64,000 bases of DNA, taken from positions 1 through 64,000 of the forward strand of contig JAWZXG010000046.1 in NCBI GenBank assembly GCA_037178625.1, given 5' to 3'. Made by a program: the position numbers and the translations under genes. A model generated the notes under the pieces. The model saw only the letters and a list, made by a program, of their open reading frames with translations. It was not told the origin of the DNA and did no database searches. Shown here one piece after another: positions 22,455 through 35,905 of this stretch. This DNA comes from Skeletonema tropicum (lineage: Eukaryota; Bacillariophyta; Thalassiosirophyceae; Thalassiosirales; Thalassiosiraceae). Numbering within the stretch: the first letter of the stretch is position 1; every line of letters begins with the position of its first letter.

Positions 22455-24702
22455 TTATCAATCTAAGTATGATCCCAACAACATCCGAGGAGGAGGAGGA
22501 TGTTGGATTGACTATTCCTCCTCCTCACCGTCGCCGATGATGATGATCAACAAGTTAGTTAACGCGAACTAGTAGTTTGGAATGATCATCGGAGGTGTGG
22601 TTGGGATTAATCATCATCATCATCGGCGGCGTGTGGAGAATGGCGAGTGAGCCGAATGTAGCGTAATGATATTGAATAAGTAATTCCACCGCCGATGATG
22701 AATTATTACACCACCGCCGATGTTGATGAATGGATTGAAGGTCGAGCGAAGCGAGACAGTGGAAGAATGATGCGACAAGTCGAAAGTCGAGTGAGCCGGA
22801 GGCGAGGGAGATGGAAGTAGTAATGCAAATACTGTCAACGGTACGGTGGTGGAAATAGTGAAGGAGCGAGTGAGCCGCCAGGCGAGGGAGCTGTTGATTT
22901 TTGATTTTGGTATTGCTATGGTATTATTGATAATGATGATATTGAAAATATTATATGGACGATGGAAGAATTGACGGTGGTGGAGGTAATTCTGTTCATT
23001 TTGTTGAAATTTCGAAATTTTGGAGTGTCTTCGGCGCTGGGGATGACTTTCTGGGGTACGGTCAATTTAGTTGAGTTGATTGGCAAAGAATCGATATTTG
23101 GCCTTGAATAGTATACCAATTGATAGAACTCGACGAGAGGATTCAAAATCACTACTCATCTCATTCATACGACCAATAGAAGGAGAGGTATGGATGTTTG
23201 GATGGGTAGAGTGCGTGGGAGTTTAGGTTGGACAAGTGACAAGGAGTGACGCTGAATGACTTCAAGGGTGCACCGTAAGCTTTCCAGCCACATGAACATC
23301 TTCAATCATACTCATTTACTATTTAATCATTATTTTTCATCTAGAGTCGAGGGCACAATTAATCAACAAACATTGTTGCCCGAACACCTAACAGTAACAT
23401 AAAACTTCTTGATATTCATTTCTCTCTCCCCTCTACGTTAGTTTGCGTCCAAAAATTTAAACCTCTCCTCACGAATCCTCCTCCAAGCCTTCTTGCTAGC
23501 TCGTACTTCCTTCTTGATACGTTCCTCTTCCTCACGTTCCTTCTTATTCGGGTCTACGATGCTCTCGAAGGGTTCCGTAATCCACTCATCCCAAACTGAC
23601 TTGTCTGCCTCAACCTTCTCATTCGACTTGAGCTTCTTATTCTCTTCTATCTTTGCAGCAACTTCATCCGCCTCGTCAAGCCTCTTCTGTGCCCGAAGTG
23701 CCTGTTCGAGGTACTTGTATAATGTTAATGTAATAGTCTCATGATGGTCCGGTCCAATATCAGGAGATTGACATCGCAACTTGATGATGTCTGATGATCT
23801 TCCATGGTGCTACAGTAATATTAAAGCAGTGAATAGAAGAGGAGGACGGTGATGGCATGGCACAGTAGAATGTAGCTTTATCATTGCATTGCTCTGTTGA
23901 TGGCGGTATGTAATTTGAGACGGCCATCTTGATTTTTGAAGCGGTACCACCTTCTCAGCCGTATCAAAGCACAACACACGCAGATCAAAAATTGACAATG
24001 GCTGATATCTTGTCTCCTACGCGGCCAATGAAGGCGATAAGTGGCGTTTTGGAAAGCTCTCATTGCGCTCTATCGATTAGGCCTGTAATTATCCTGATTG
24101 GAGGACTTTCATTCAATCAATCCGTTCAAAAACAGGTCTAGAAAGTCACCAGTGGCTCTCAATCCGGCTCCACAGCCACAGCCCGAATTTGACGATATGA
24201 CAACCAATCGAAAGCTCTTTTCAATCTCTTTCGATTAGTACTATCATTCAGCCAACTGAATAATCTAAACATAGCTCGGGCAAAGCCCTCGCAAAAAAGC
24301 GACCACTTTAGTCAGCCTTGTCCAAGTTGACAGTTGACAGTTGACAGTTGACAGTTGATTGGTCGAAAATCCCAAAGAGCGACCAGTTCAATCAGCCTCA
24401 CACATCATGACAGTTGGCACGGAAGCATCAAACGCTTCGCTGAAGAACGATCACTTAATTCAGTAAGATCCAACTACTCACTGCTCGGGCAAAGCCCTCG
24501 CACAATACACTGAGCATAGATCAGCAATTGCTCATCAGTGAACTAAGTTACATGTACCGTCCAATGATAGTTAGATCAACTCAGTACCGTCCATGATAAT
24601 AATCCATTGTGCAACATCAACTTGCCTCGACTGTGCTCGACATCCTCCGCTTCGCTCCAGACTTACTACCCAACAATTTAATGTATTCATTTAATATATT
24701 CA
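22455..24702. repeat. Repeat unit 11 (2,248 bp)
   Basis: Insertions near 22550 (A), 22818 (TAG), 23113 (TA) and 24402 (CA). The minisatellite is four full CAGTTGA copies plus a damaged fifth (24324-24358). Confidence 0.96.
23438..23809 (-). CDS. TPR exon copy, unit 11 (intact)
   Basis: Identical in protein sequence to unit 1. Confidence 0.48.
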   Translation of the reverse strand, partial: HHGRSSDIIKLRCQSPDIGPDHHETITLTLYKYLEQALRAQKRLDEADEVAAKIEENKKLKSNEKVEADKSVWDEWITEPFESIVDPNKKEREEEERIKKEVRASKKAWRRIREERFKFLDAN

Positions 24703-26938
24703 TTATCAATCTAAGTATGATCCCAACAACATCCGAGGAGGAGGAGGATGTTGGATTGACTATTCCTCCTCCTCACCGTCGCCGATGATGATGATCAACA
24801 GTTAGTTAACGCGAACTAGTAGTTTGGAATGATCATCGGAGGTGTGGTTGGGATTAATCATCATCATCATCGGCGGCGTGTGGAGAATGGCGAGTGAGCC
24901 GAATGTAGCGTAATGATATTGAATAAGTAATTCCACCGCCGATGATGAATTATTACACCACCGCCGATGTTGATGAATGGATTGAAGGTCGAGCGAAGCG
25001 AGACAGTGGAAGAATGATGCGACAAGTCGAAAGTCGAGTGAGCCGGAGGCGAGGGAGATGGAAGTAATGCAAATACTGTCAACGGTACGGTGGTGGAAAT
25101 AGTGAAGGAGCGAGTGAGCCGCCAGGCGAGGGAGCTGTTGATTTTTGATTTTGGTATTGCTATGGTATTATTGATAATGATGATATTGAAAATATTATAT
25201 GGACGATGGAAGAATTGACGGTGGTGGAGGTAATTCTGTTCATTTTGTTGAAATTTCGAAATTTTGGAGTGTCTTCGGCGCTGGGGATGACTTTCTGGGG
25301 TACGGTCAATTTAGTTGAGTTGATTGGCAAAGAATCGATATTTGGCCTTGAATAGTACCAATTGATAGAACTCGACGAGAGGATTCAAAATCACTACTCA
25401 TCTCATTCATACGACCAATAGAAGGAGAGGTATGGATGTTTGGATGGGTAGAGTGCGTGGGAGTTTAGGTTGGACAAGTGACAAGGAGTGACGCTGAATG
25501 ACTTCAAGGGTGCACCGTAAGCTTTCCAGCCACATGAACATCTTCAATCATACTCATTTACTATTTAATCATTATTTTTCATCTAGAGTCGAGGGCACAA
25601 TTAATCAACAAACATTGTTGCCCGAACACCTAACAGTAACATAAAACTTCTTGATATTCATTTCTCTCTCCCCTCTACGTTAGTTTGCGTCCAAAAATTT
25701 AAACCTCTCCTCACGAATCCTCCTCCAAGCCTTCTTGCTAGCTCGTACTTCCTTCTTGATACGTTCCTCTTCCTCACGTTCCTTCTTATTCGGGTCTACG
25801 ATGCTCTCGAAGGGTTCCGTAATCCACTCATCCCAAACTGACTTGTCTGCCTCAACCTTCTCATTCGACTTGAGCTTCTTATTCTCTTCTATCTTTGCAG
25901 CAACTTCATCCGCCTCGTCAAGCCTCTTCTGTGCCCGAAGTGCCTGTTCGAGGTACTTGTATAATGTTAATGTAATAGTCTCATGATGGTCCGGTCCAAT
26001 ATCAGGAGATTGACATCGCAACTTGATGATGTCTGATGATCTTCCATGGTGCTACAGTAATATTAAAGCAGTGAATAGAAGAGGAGGACGGTGATGGCAT
26101 GGCACAGTAGAATGTAGCTTTATCATTGCATTGCTCTGTTGATGGCGGTATGTAATTTGAGACGGCCATCTTGATTTTTGAAGCGGTACCACCTTCTCAG
26201 CCGTATCAAAGCACAACACACGCAGATCAAAAATTGACAATGGCTGATATCTTGTCTCCTACGCGGCCAATGAAGGCGATAAGTGGCGTTTTGGAAAGCT
26301 CTCATTGCGCTCTATCGATTAGGCCTGTAATTATCCTGATTGGAGGACTTTCATTCAATCAATCCGTTCAAAAACAGGTCTAGAAAGTCACCAGTGGCTC
26401 TCAATCCGGCTCCACAGCCACAGCCCGAATTTGACGATATGACAACCAATCGAAAGCTCTTTTCAATCTCTTTCGATTAGTACTATCATTCAGCCAACTG
26501 AATAATCTAAACATAGCTCGGGCAAAGCCCTCGCAAAAAAGCGACCACTTTAGTCAGCCTTGTCCAGACAGTTGACAGTTGACAGTTGACAGTTGATTGG
26601 TCGAAAATCCCAAAGAGCGACCAGTTCAATCAGCCTCACATCATGACAGTTGGCACGGAAGCATCAAACGCTTCGCTGAAGAACGATCACTTAATTCAGT
26701 AAGATCCAACTACTCACTGCTCGGGCAAAGCCCTCGCACAATACACTGAGCATAGATCAGCAATTGCTCATCAGTGAACTAAGTTACATGTACCGTCCAA
26801 TGATAGTTAGATCAACTCAGTACCGTCCATGATAATAATCCATTGTGCAACATCAACTTGCCTCGACTGTGCTCGACATCCTCCGCTTCGCTCCAGACTT
26901 ACTACCCAACAATTTAATGTATTCATTTAATATATTCA
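24703..26938. repeat. Repeat unit 12 (2,236 bp, shortest)
   Basis: The 7-bp deficit is fully explained by one missing CAGTTGA copy (26569-26596 holds four). Confidence 0.96.
25680..26051 (-). CDS. TPR exon copy, unit 12 (intact)
   Basis: Identical in protein sequence to unit 1. Confidence 0.48.
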   Translation of the reverse strand, partial: HHGRSSDIIKLRCQSPDIGPDHHETITLTLYKYLEQALRAQKRLDEADEVAAKIEENKKLKSNEKVEADKSVWDEWITEPFESIVDPNKKEREEEERIKKEVRASKKAWRRIREERFKFLDAN

Positions 26939-29175
26939 TTATCAATCTAAGTATGATCCCAACAACATCCGAGGAGGAGGAGGATGTTGGATTGACTATT
27001 CCTCCTCCTCACCGTCGCCGATGATGATGATCAACAGTTAGTTAACGCGAACTAGTAGTTTGGAATGATCATCGGAGGTGTGGTTGGGATTAATCATCAT
27101 CATCATCGGCGGCGTGTGGAGAATGGCGAGTGAGCCGAATGTAGCGTAATGATATTGAATAAGTAATTCCACCGCCGATGATGAATTATTACACCACCGC
27201 CGATGTTGATGAATGGATTGAAGGTCGAGCGAAGCGAGACAGTGGAAGAATGATGCGACAAGTCGAAAGTCGAGTGAGCCGGAGGCGAGGGAGATGGAAG
27301 TAATGCAAATACTGTCAACGGTACGGTGGTGGAAATAGTGAAGGAGCGAGTGAGCCGCCAGGCGAGGGAGCTGTTGATTTTTGATTTTGGTATTGCTATG
27401 GTATTATTGATAATGATGATATTGAAAATATTATATGGACGATGGAAGAATTGACGGTGGTGGAGGTAATTCTGTTCATTTTGTTGAAATTTCGAAATTT
27501 TGGAGTGTCTTCGGCGCTGGGGATGACTTTCTGGGGTACGGTCAATTTAGTTGAGTTGATTGGCAAAGAATCGATATTTGGCCTTGAATAGTACCAATTG
27601 ATAGAACTCGACGAGAGGATTCAAAATCACTACTCATCTCATTCATACGACCAATAGAAGGAGAGGTATGGATGTTTGGATGGGTAGAGTGCGTGGGAGT
27701 TTAGGTTGGACAAGTGACAAGGAGTGACGCTGAATGACTTCAAGGGTGCACCGTAAGCTTTCCAGCCACATGAACATCTTCAATCATACTCATTTACTAT
27801 TTAATCATTATTTTTCATCTAGAGTCGAGGGCACAATTAATCAACAAACATTGTTGCCCGAACACCTAACAGTAACATAAAACTTCTTGATATTCATTTC
27901 TCTCTCCCCTCTACGTTAGTTTGCGTCCAAAAATTTAAACCTCTCCTCACGAATCCTCCTCCAAGCCTTCTTGCTAGCTCGTACTTCCTTCTTGATACGT
28001 TCCTCTTCCTCACGTTCCTTCTTATTCGGGTCTACGATGCTCTCGAAGGGTTCCGTAATCCACTCATCCCAAACTGACTTGTCTGCCTCAACCTTCTCAT
28101 TCGACTTGAGCTTCTTATTCTCTTCTATCTTTGCAGCAACTTCATCCGCCTCGTCAAGCCTCTTCTGTGCCCGAAGTGCCTGTTCGAGGTACTTGTATAA
28201 TGTTAATGTAATAGTCTCATGATGGTCCGGTCCAATATCAGGAGATTGACATCGCAACTTGATGATGTCTGATGATCTTCCATGGTGCTACAGTAATATT
28301 AAAGCAGTGAATAGAAGAGGAGGACGGTGATGGCATGGCACAGTAGAATGTAGCTTTATCATTGCATTGCTCTGTTGATGGCGGTATGTAATTTGAGACG
28401 GCCATCTTGATTTTTGAAGCGGTACCACCTTCTCAGCCGTATCAAAGCACAACACACACGCAGATCAAAAATTGACAATGGCTGATATCTTGTCTCCTAC
28501 GCGGCCAATGAAGGCGATAAGTGGCGTTTTGGAAAGCTCTCATTGCGCTCTATCGATTAGGCCTGTAATTATCCTGATTGGAGGACTTTCATTCAATCAA
28601 TCCGTTCAAAAACAGGTCTAGAAAGTCACCAGTGGCTCTCAATCCGGCTCCACAGCCACAGCCCGAATTTGACGATATGACAACCAATCGAAAGCTCTTT
28701 TCAATCTCTTTCGATTAGTACTATCATTCAGCCAACTGAATAATCTAAACATAGCTCGGGCAAAGCCCTCGCAAAAAAGCGACCACTTTAGTCAGCCTTG
28801 TCCAGACAGTTGACAGTTGACAGTTGACAGTTGATTGGTCGAAAATCCCAAAGAGCGACCAGTTCAATCAGCCTCACATCATGACAGTTGGCACGGAAGC
28901 ATCAAACGCTTCGCTGAAGAACGATCACTTAATTCAGTAAGATCCAACTACTCACTGCTCGGGCAAAGCCCTCGCACAATACACTGAGCATAGATCAGCA
29001 ATTGCTCATCAGTGAACTAAGTTACATGTACCGTCCAATGATAGTTAGATCAACTCAGTACCGTCCATGATAATAATCCATTGTGCAACATCAACTTGCC
29101 TCGACTGTGCTCGACATCCTCCGCTTCGCTCCAGACTTACTACCAACAATTTAATGTATTCATTTAATATATTCA
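26939..29175. repeat. Repeat unit 13 (2,237 bp)
   Basis: Four CAGTTGA copies (28807-28834), an extra CA near 28455 and a missing C near 29144. Confidence 0.96.
27916..28287 (-). CDS. TPR exon copy, unit 13 (intact)
   Basis: Identical in protein sequence to unit 1. A CA insertion near 28455 shifts the same-frame FDTAEKV segment upstream. Confidence 0.48.
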   Translation of the reverse strand, partial: HHGRSSDIIKLRCQSPDIGPDHHETITLTLYKYLEQALRAQKRLDEADEVAAKIEENKKLKSNEKVEADKSVWDEWITEPFESIVDPNKKEREEEERIKKEVRASKKAWRRIREERFKFLDAN

Positions 29176-31417
29176 TTATCAATCTAAGTATGATCCCAAC
29201 AACATCCGAGGAGGAGGAGGATGTTGGATTGACTATTCCTCCTCCTCACCGTCGCCGATGATGATGATCAACAGTTAGTTAACGCGAACTAGTAGTTTGG
29301 AATGATCATCGGAGGTGTGGTTGGGATTAATCATCATCATCATCGGCGGCGTGTGGAGAATGGCGAGTGAGCCGAATGTAGCGTAATGATATTGAATAAG
29401 TAATTCCACCGCCGATGATGAATTATTACACCACCGCCGATGTTGATGAATGGATTGAAGGTCGAGCGAAGCGAGACAGTGGAAGAATGATGCGACAAGT
29501 CGAAAGTCGAGTGAGCCGGAGGCGAGGGAGATGGAAGTAATGCAAATACTGTCAACGGTACGGTGGTGGAAATAGTGAAGGAGCGAGTGAGCCGCCAGGC
29601 GAGGGAGCTGTTGATTTTTGATTTTGGTATTGCTATGGTATTATTGATAATGATGATATTGAAAATATTATATGGACGATGGAAGAATTGACGGTGGTGG
29701 AGGTAATTCTGTTCATTTTGTTGAAATTTCGAAATTTTGGAGTGTCTTCGGCGCTGGGGATGACTTTCTGGGGTACGGTCAATTTAGTTGAGTTGATTGG
29801 CAAAGAATCGATATTTGGCCTTGAATAGTACCAATTGATAGAACTCGACGAGAGGATTCAAAATCACTACTCATCTCATTCATACGACCAATAGAAGGAG
29901 AGGTATGGATGTTTGGATGGGTAGAGTGCGTGGGAGTTTAGGTTGGACAAGTGACAAGGAGTGACGCTGAATGACTTCAAGGGTGCACCGTAAGCTTTCC
30001 AGCCACATGAACATCTTCAATCATACTCATTTACTATTTAATCATTATTTTTCATCTAGAGTCGAGGGCACAATTAATCAACAAACATTGTTGCCCGAAC
30101 ACCTAACAGTAACATAAAACTTCTTGATATTCATTTCTCTCTCCCCTCTACGTTAGTTTGCGTCCAAAAATTTAAACCTCTCCTCACGAATCCTCCTCCA
30201 AGCCTTCTTGCTAGCTCGTACTTCCTTCTTGATACGTTCCTCTTCCTCACGTTCCTTCTTATTCGGGTCTACGATGCTCTCGAAGGGTTCCGTAATCCAC
30301 TCATCCCAAACTGACTTGTCTGCCTCAACCTTCTCATTCGACTTGAGCTTCTTATTCTCTTCTATCTTTGCAGCAACTTCATCCGCCTCGTCAAGCCTCT
30401 TCTGTGCCCGAAGTGCCTGTTCGAGGTACTTGTATAATGTTAATGTAATAGTCTCATGATGGTCCGGTCCAATATCAGGAGATTGACATCGCAACTTGAT
30501 GATGTCTGATGATCTTCCATGGTGCTACAGTAATATTAAAGCAGTGAATAGAAGAGGAGGACGGTGATGGCATGGCACAGTAGAATGTAGCTTTATCATT
30601 GCATTGCTCTGTTGATGGCGGTATGTAATTTGAGACGGCCATCTTGATTTTTGAAGCGGTACCACCTTCTCAGCCGTATCAAAGCACAACACACGCAGAT
30701 CAAAAATTGACAATGGCTGATATCTTGTCTCCTACGCGGCCAATGAAGGCGATAAGTGGCGTTTTGGAAAGCTCTCATTGCGCTCTATCGATTAGGCCTG
30801 TAATTATCCTGATTGGAGGACTTTCATTCAATCAATCCGTTCAAAAACAGGTCTAGAAAGTCACCAGTGGCTCTCAATCCGGCTCCACAGCCACAGCCCG
30901 AATTTGACGATATGACAACCAATCGAAAGCTCTTTTCAATCTCTTTCGATTAGTACTATCATTCAGCCAACTGAATAATCTAAACATAGCTCGGGCAAAG
31001 CCCTCGCAAAAAAGCGACCACTTTAGTCAGCCTTGTCCAGACAGTTGACAGTTGACAGTTGACAGTTGACAGTTGATTGTCGAAAATCCCAAAGAGCGAC
31101 CAGTTCAATCAGCCTCACATCATGACAGTTGGCACGGAAGCATCAAACGCTTCGCTGAAGAACGATCACTTAATTCAGTAAGATCCAACTACTCACTGCT
31201 CGGGCAAAGCCCTCGCACAATACACTGAGCATAGATCAGCAATTGCTCATCAGTGAACTAAGTTACATGTACCGTCCAATGATAGTTAGATCAACTCAGT
31301 ACCGTCCATGATAATAATCCATTGTGCAACATCAACTTGCCTCGACTGTGCTCGACATCCTCCGCTTCGCTCCAGACTTACTACCCAACAATTTAATGTA
31401 TTCATTTAATATATTCA
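29176..31417. repeat. Repeat unit 14 (2,242 bp)
   Basis: Differs by one missing G just after the minisatellite, near 31080. Confidence 0.96.
30153..30524 (-). CDS. TPR exon copy, unit 14 (intact)
   Basis: Identical in protein sequence to unit 1. Confidence 0.48.
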   Translation of the reverse strand, partial: HHGRSSDIIKLRCQSPDIGPDHHETITLTLYKYLEQALRAQKRLDEADEVAAKIEENKKLKSNEKVEADKSVWDEWITEPFESIVDPNKKEREEEERIKKEVRASKKAWRRIREERFKFLDAN

Positions 31418-33660
31418 TTATCAATCTAAGTATGATCCCAACAACATCCGAGGAGGAGGAGGATGTTGGATTGACTATTCCTCCTCCTCACCGTCGCCGA
31501 TGATGATGATCAACAGTTAGTTAACGCGAACTAGTAGTTTGGAATGATCATCGGAGGTGTGGTTGGGATTAATCATCATCATCATCGGCGGCGTGTGGAG
31601 AATGGCGAGTGAGCCGAATGTAGCGTAATGATATTGAATAAGTAATTCCACCGCCGATGATGAATTATTACACCACCGCCGATGTTGATGAATGGATTGA
31701 AGGTCGAGCGAAGCGAGACAGTGGAAGAATGATGCGACAAGTCGAAAGTCGAGTGAGCCGGAGGCGAGGGAGATGGAAGTAATGCAAATACTGTCAACGG
31801 TACGGTGGTGGAAATAGTGAAGGAGCGAGTGAGCCGCCAGGCGAGGGAGCTGTTGATTTTTGATTTTGGTATTGCTATGGTATTATTGATAATGATGATA
31901 TTGAAAATATTATATGGACGATGGAAGAATTGACGGTGGTGGAGGTAATTCTGTTCATTTTGTTGAAATTTCGAAATTTTGGAGTGTCTTCGGCGCTGGG
32001 GATGACTTTCTGGGGTACGGTCAATTTAGTTGAGTTGATTGGCAAAGAATCGATATTTGGCCTTGAATAGTACCAATTGATAGAACTCGACGAGAGGATT
32101 CAAAATCACTACTCATCTCATTCATACGACCAATAGAAGGAGAGGTATGGATGTTTGGATGGGTAGAGTGCGTGGGAGTTTAGGTTGGACAAGTGACAAG
32201 GAGTGACGCTGAATGACTTCAAGGGTGCACCGTAAGCTTTCCAGCCACATGAACATCTTCAATCATACTCATTTACTATTTAATCATTATTTTTCATCTA
32301 GAGTCGAGGGCACAATTAATCAACAAACATTGTTGCCCGAACACCTAACAGTAACATAAAACTTCTTGATATTCATTTCTCTCTCCCCTCTACGTTAGTT
32401 TGCGTCCAAAAATTTAAACCTCTCCTCACGAATCCTCCTCCAAGCCTTCTTGCTAGCTCGTACTTCCTTCTTGATACGTTCCTCTTCCTCACGTTCCTTC
32501 TTATTCGGGTCTACGATGCTCTCGAAGGGTTCCGTAATCCACTCATCCCAAACTGACTTGTCTGCCTCAACCTTCTCATTCGACTTGAGCTTCTTATTCT
32601 CTTCTATCTTTGCAGCAACTTCATCCGCCTCGTCAAGCCTCTTCTGTGCCCGAAGTGCCTGTTCGAGGTACTTGTATAATGTTAATGTAATAGTCTCATG
32701 ATGGTCCGGTCCAATATCAGGAGATTGACATCGCAACTTGATGATGTCTGATGATCTTCCATGGTGCTACAGTAATATTAAAGCAGTGAATAGAAGAGGA
32801 GGACGGTGATGGCATGGCACAGTAGAATGTAGCTTTATCATTGCATTGCTCTGTTGATGGCGGTATGTAATTTGAGACGGCCATCTTGATTTTTGAAGCG
32901 GTACCACCTTCTCAGCCGTATCAAAGCACAACACACGCAGATCAAAAATTGACAATGGCTGATATCTTGTCTCCTACGCGGCCAATGAAGGCGATAAGTG
33001 GCGTTTTGGAAAGCTCTCATTGCGCTCTATCGATTAGGCCTGTAATTATCCTGATTGGAGGACTTTCATTCAATCAATCCGTTCAAAAACAGGTCTAGAA
33101 AGTCACCAGTGGCTCTCAATCCGGCTCCACAGCCACAGCCCGAATTTGACGATATGACAACCAATCGAAAGCTCTTTTCAATCTCTTTCGATTAGTACTA
33201 TCATTCAGCCAACTGAATAATCTAAACATAGCTCGGGCAAAGCCCTCGCAAAAAAGCGACCACTTTAGTCAGCCTTGTCCAGACAGTTGACAGTTGACAG
33301 TTGACAGTTGACAGTTGATTGGTCGAAAATCCCAAAGAGCGACCAGTTCAATCAGCCTCACATCATGACAGTTGGCACGGAAGCATCAAACGCTTCGCTG
33401 AAGAACGATCACTTAATTCAGTAAGATCCAACTACTCACTGCTCGGGCAAAGCCCTCGCACAATACACTGAGCATAGATCAGCAATTGCTCATCAGTGAA
33501 CTAAGTTACATGTACCGTCCAATGATAGTTAGATCAACTCAGTACCGTCCATGATAATAATCCATTGTGCAACATCAACTTGCCTCGACTGTGCTCGACA
33601 TCCTCCGCTTCGCTCCAGACTTACTACCCAACAATTTAATGTATTCATTTAATATATTCA
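31418..33660. repeat. Repeat unit 15 (2,243 bp)
   Basis: Same length as the reference, and no difference was seen. Confidence 0.97.
32395..32766 (-). CDS. TPR exon copy, unit 15 (intact)
   Basis: Identical in protein sequence to unit 1. Confidence 0.48.
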   Translation of the reverse strand, partial: HHGRSSDIIKLRCQSPDIGPDHHETITLTLYKYLEQALRAQKRLDEADEVAAKIEENKKLKSNEKVEADKSVWDEWITEPFESIVDPNKKEREEEERIKKEVRASKKAWRRIREERFKFLDAN

Positions 33661-35905
33661 TTATCAATCTAAGTATGATCCCAACAACATCCGAGGAGGA
33701 GGAGGATGTTGGATTGACTATTCCTCCTCCTCACCGTCGCCGATGATGATGATCAACAGTTAGTTAACGCGAACTAGTAGTTTGGAATGATCATCGGAGG
33801 TGTGGTTGGGATTAATCATCATCATCATCGGCGGCGTGTGGAGAATGGCGAGTGAGCCGAATGTAGCGTAATGATATTGAATAAGTAATTCCACCGCCGA
33901 TGATGAATTATTACACCACCGCCGATGTTGATGAATGGATTGAAGGTCGAGCGAAGCGAGACAGTGGAAGAATGATGCGACAAGTCGAAAGTCGAGTGAG
34001 CCGGAGGCGAGGGAGATGGAAGTAATGCAAATACTGTCAACGGTACGGTGGTGGAAATAGTGAAGGAGCGAGTGAGCCGCCAGGCGAGGGAGCTGTTGAT
34101 TTTTGATTTTGGTATTGCTATGGTATTATTGATAATGATGATATTGAAAATATTATATGGACGATGGAAGAATTGACGGTGGTGGAGGTAATTCTGTTCA
34201 TTTTGTTGAAATTTCGAAATTTTGGAGTGTCTTCGGCGCTGGGGATGACTTTCTGGGGTACGGTCAATTTAGTTGAGTTGATTGGCAAAGAATCGATATT
34301 TGGCCTTGAATAGTACCAATTGATAGAACTCGACGAGAGGATTCAAAATCACTACTCATCTCATTCATACGACCAATAGAAGGAGAGGTATGGATGTTTG
34401 GATGGGTAGAGTGCGTGGGAGTTTAGGTTGGACAAGTGACAAGGAGTGACGCTGAATGACTTCAAGGGTGCACCGTAAGCTTTCCAGCCACATGAACATC
34501 TTCAATCATACTCATTTACTATTTAATCATTATTTTTCATCTAGAGTCGAGGGCACAATTAATCAACAAACATTGTTGCCCGAACACCTAACAGTAACAT
34601 AAAACTTCTTGATATTCATTTCTCTCTCCCCTCTACGTTAGTTTGCGTCCAAAAATTTAAACCTCTCCTCACGAATCCTCCTCCAAGCCTTCTTGCTAGC
34701 TCGTACTTCCTTCTTGATACGTTCCTCTTCCTCACGTTCCTTCTTATTCGGGTCTACGATGCTCTCGAAGGGTTCCGTAATCCACTCATCCCAAACTGAC
34801 TTGTCTGCCTCAACCTTCTCATTCGACTTGAGCTTCTTATTCTCTTCTATCTTTGCAGCAACTTCATCCGCCTCGTCAAGCCTCTTCTGTGCCCGAAGTG
34901 CCTGTTCGAGGTACTTGTATAATGTTAATGTAATAGTCTCATGATGGTCCGGTCCAATATCAGGAGATTGACATCGCAACTTGATGATGTCTGATGATCT
35001 TCCATGGTGCTACAGTAATATTAAAGCAGTGAATAGAAGAGGAGGACGGTGATGGCATGGCACAGTAGAATGTAGCTTTATCATTGCATTGCTCTGTTGA
35101 TGGCGGTATGTAATTTGAGACGGCCATCTTGATTTTTGAAGCGGTACCACCTTCTCAGCCGTATCAAAGCACAACACACGCAGATCAAAAATTGACATGG
35201 CTGATATCTTGTCTCCTACGCGGCCAATGAAGGCGATAAGTGGCGTTTTGGAAAGCTCTCATTGCGCTCTATCGATTAGGCCTGTAATTATCCTGATTGG
35301 AGGACTTTCATTCAATCAATCCGTTCAAAAACAGGTCTAGAAAGTCACCAGTGGCTCTCAATCCGGCTCCACAGCCACAGCCCGAATTTGACGATATGAC
35401 AACCAATCGAAAGCTCTTTTCAATCTCTTTCGATTAGTACTATCATTCAGCCAACTGAATAATCTAAACATAGCTCGGGCAAAGCCCTCGCAAAAAAGCG
35501 ACCACTTTAGTCAGCCTTGTCCAGACAGTTGACAGTTGACAGTTGACAGTTGACAGTTGATTGGTCGAAAATCCCAAAGAGCGACCAGTTCAATCAGCCT
35601 CACATCATGACAGTTGGCACGGAAGCATCAAACGCTTCGCTGAAGAACGATCACTTAATTCAGTAAAGATCCAACTACTCACTGCTCGGGCAAAGCCCTC
35701 GCACAATACACTGAGCATAGATTCAGCAATTGCTCATCAGTGAACTAAGTTACATGTACCGTCCAATGATAGTTAGATCAACTCAGTACCGTCCCATGAT
35801 AATAATCCATTGTGCAACATCAACTTGCCTCGACTGTGCTCGACATCCTCCGCTTCGCTCCAGACTTACTACCCAACAATTTAATGTATTCATTTAATAT
35901 ATTCA
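33661..35905. repeat. Repeat unit 16 (2,245 bp)
   Basis: One A lost near 35197 and single-base insertions near 35666, 35722 and 35794. Confidence 0.96.
34638..35009 (-). CDS. TPR exon copy, unit 16 (intact)
   Basis: Identical in protein sequence to unit 1. Confidence 0.48.
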   Translation of the reverse strand, partial: HHGRSSDIIKLRCQSPDIGPDHHETITLTLYKYLEQALRAQKRLDEADEVAAKIEENKKLKSNEKVEADKSVWDEWITEPFESIVDPNKKEREEEERIKKEVRASKKAWRRIREERFKFLDAN

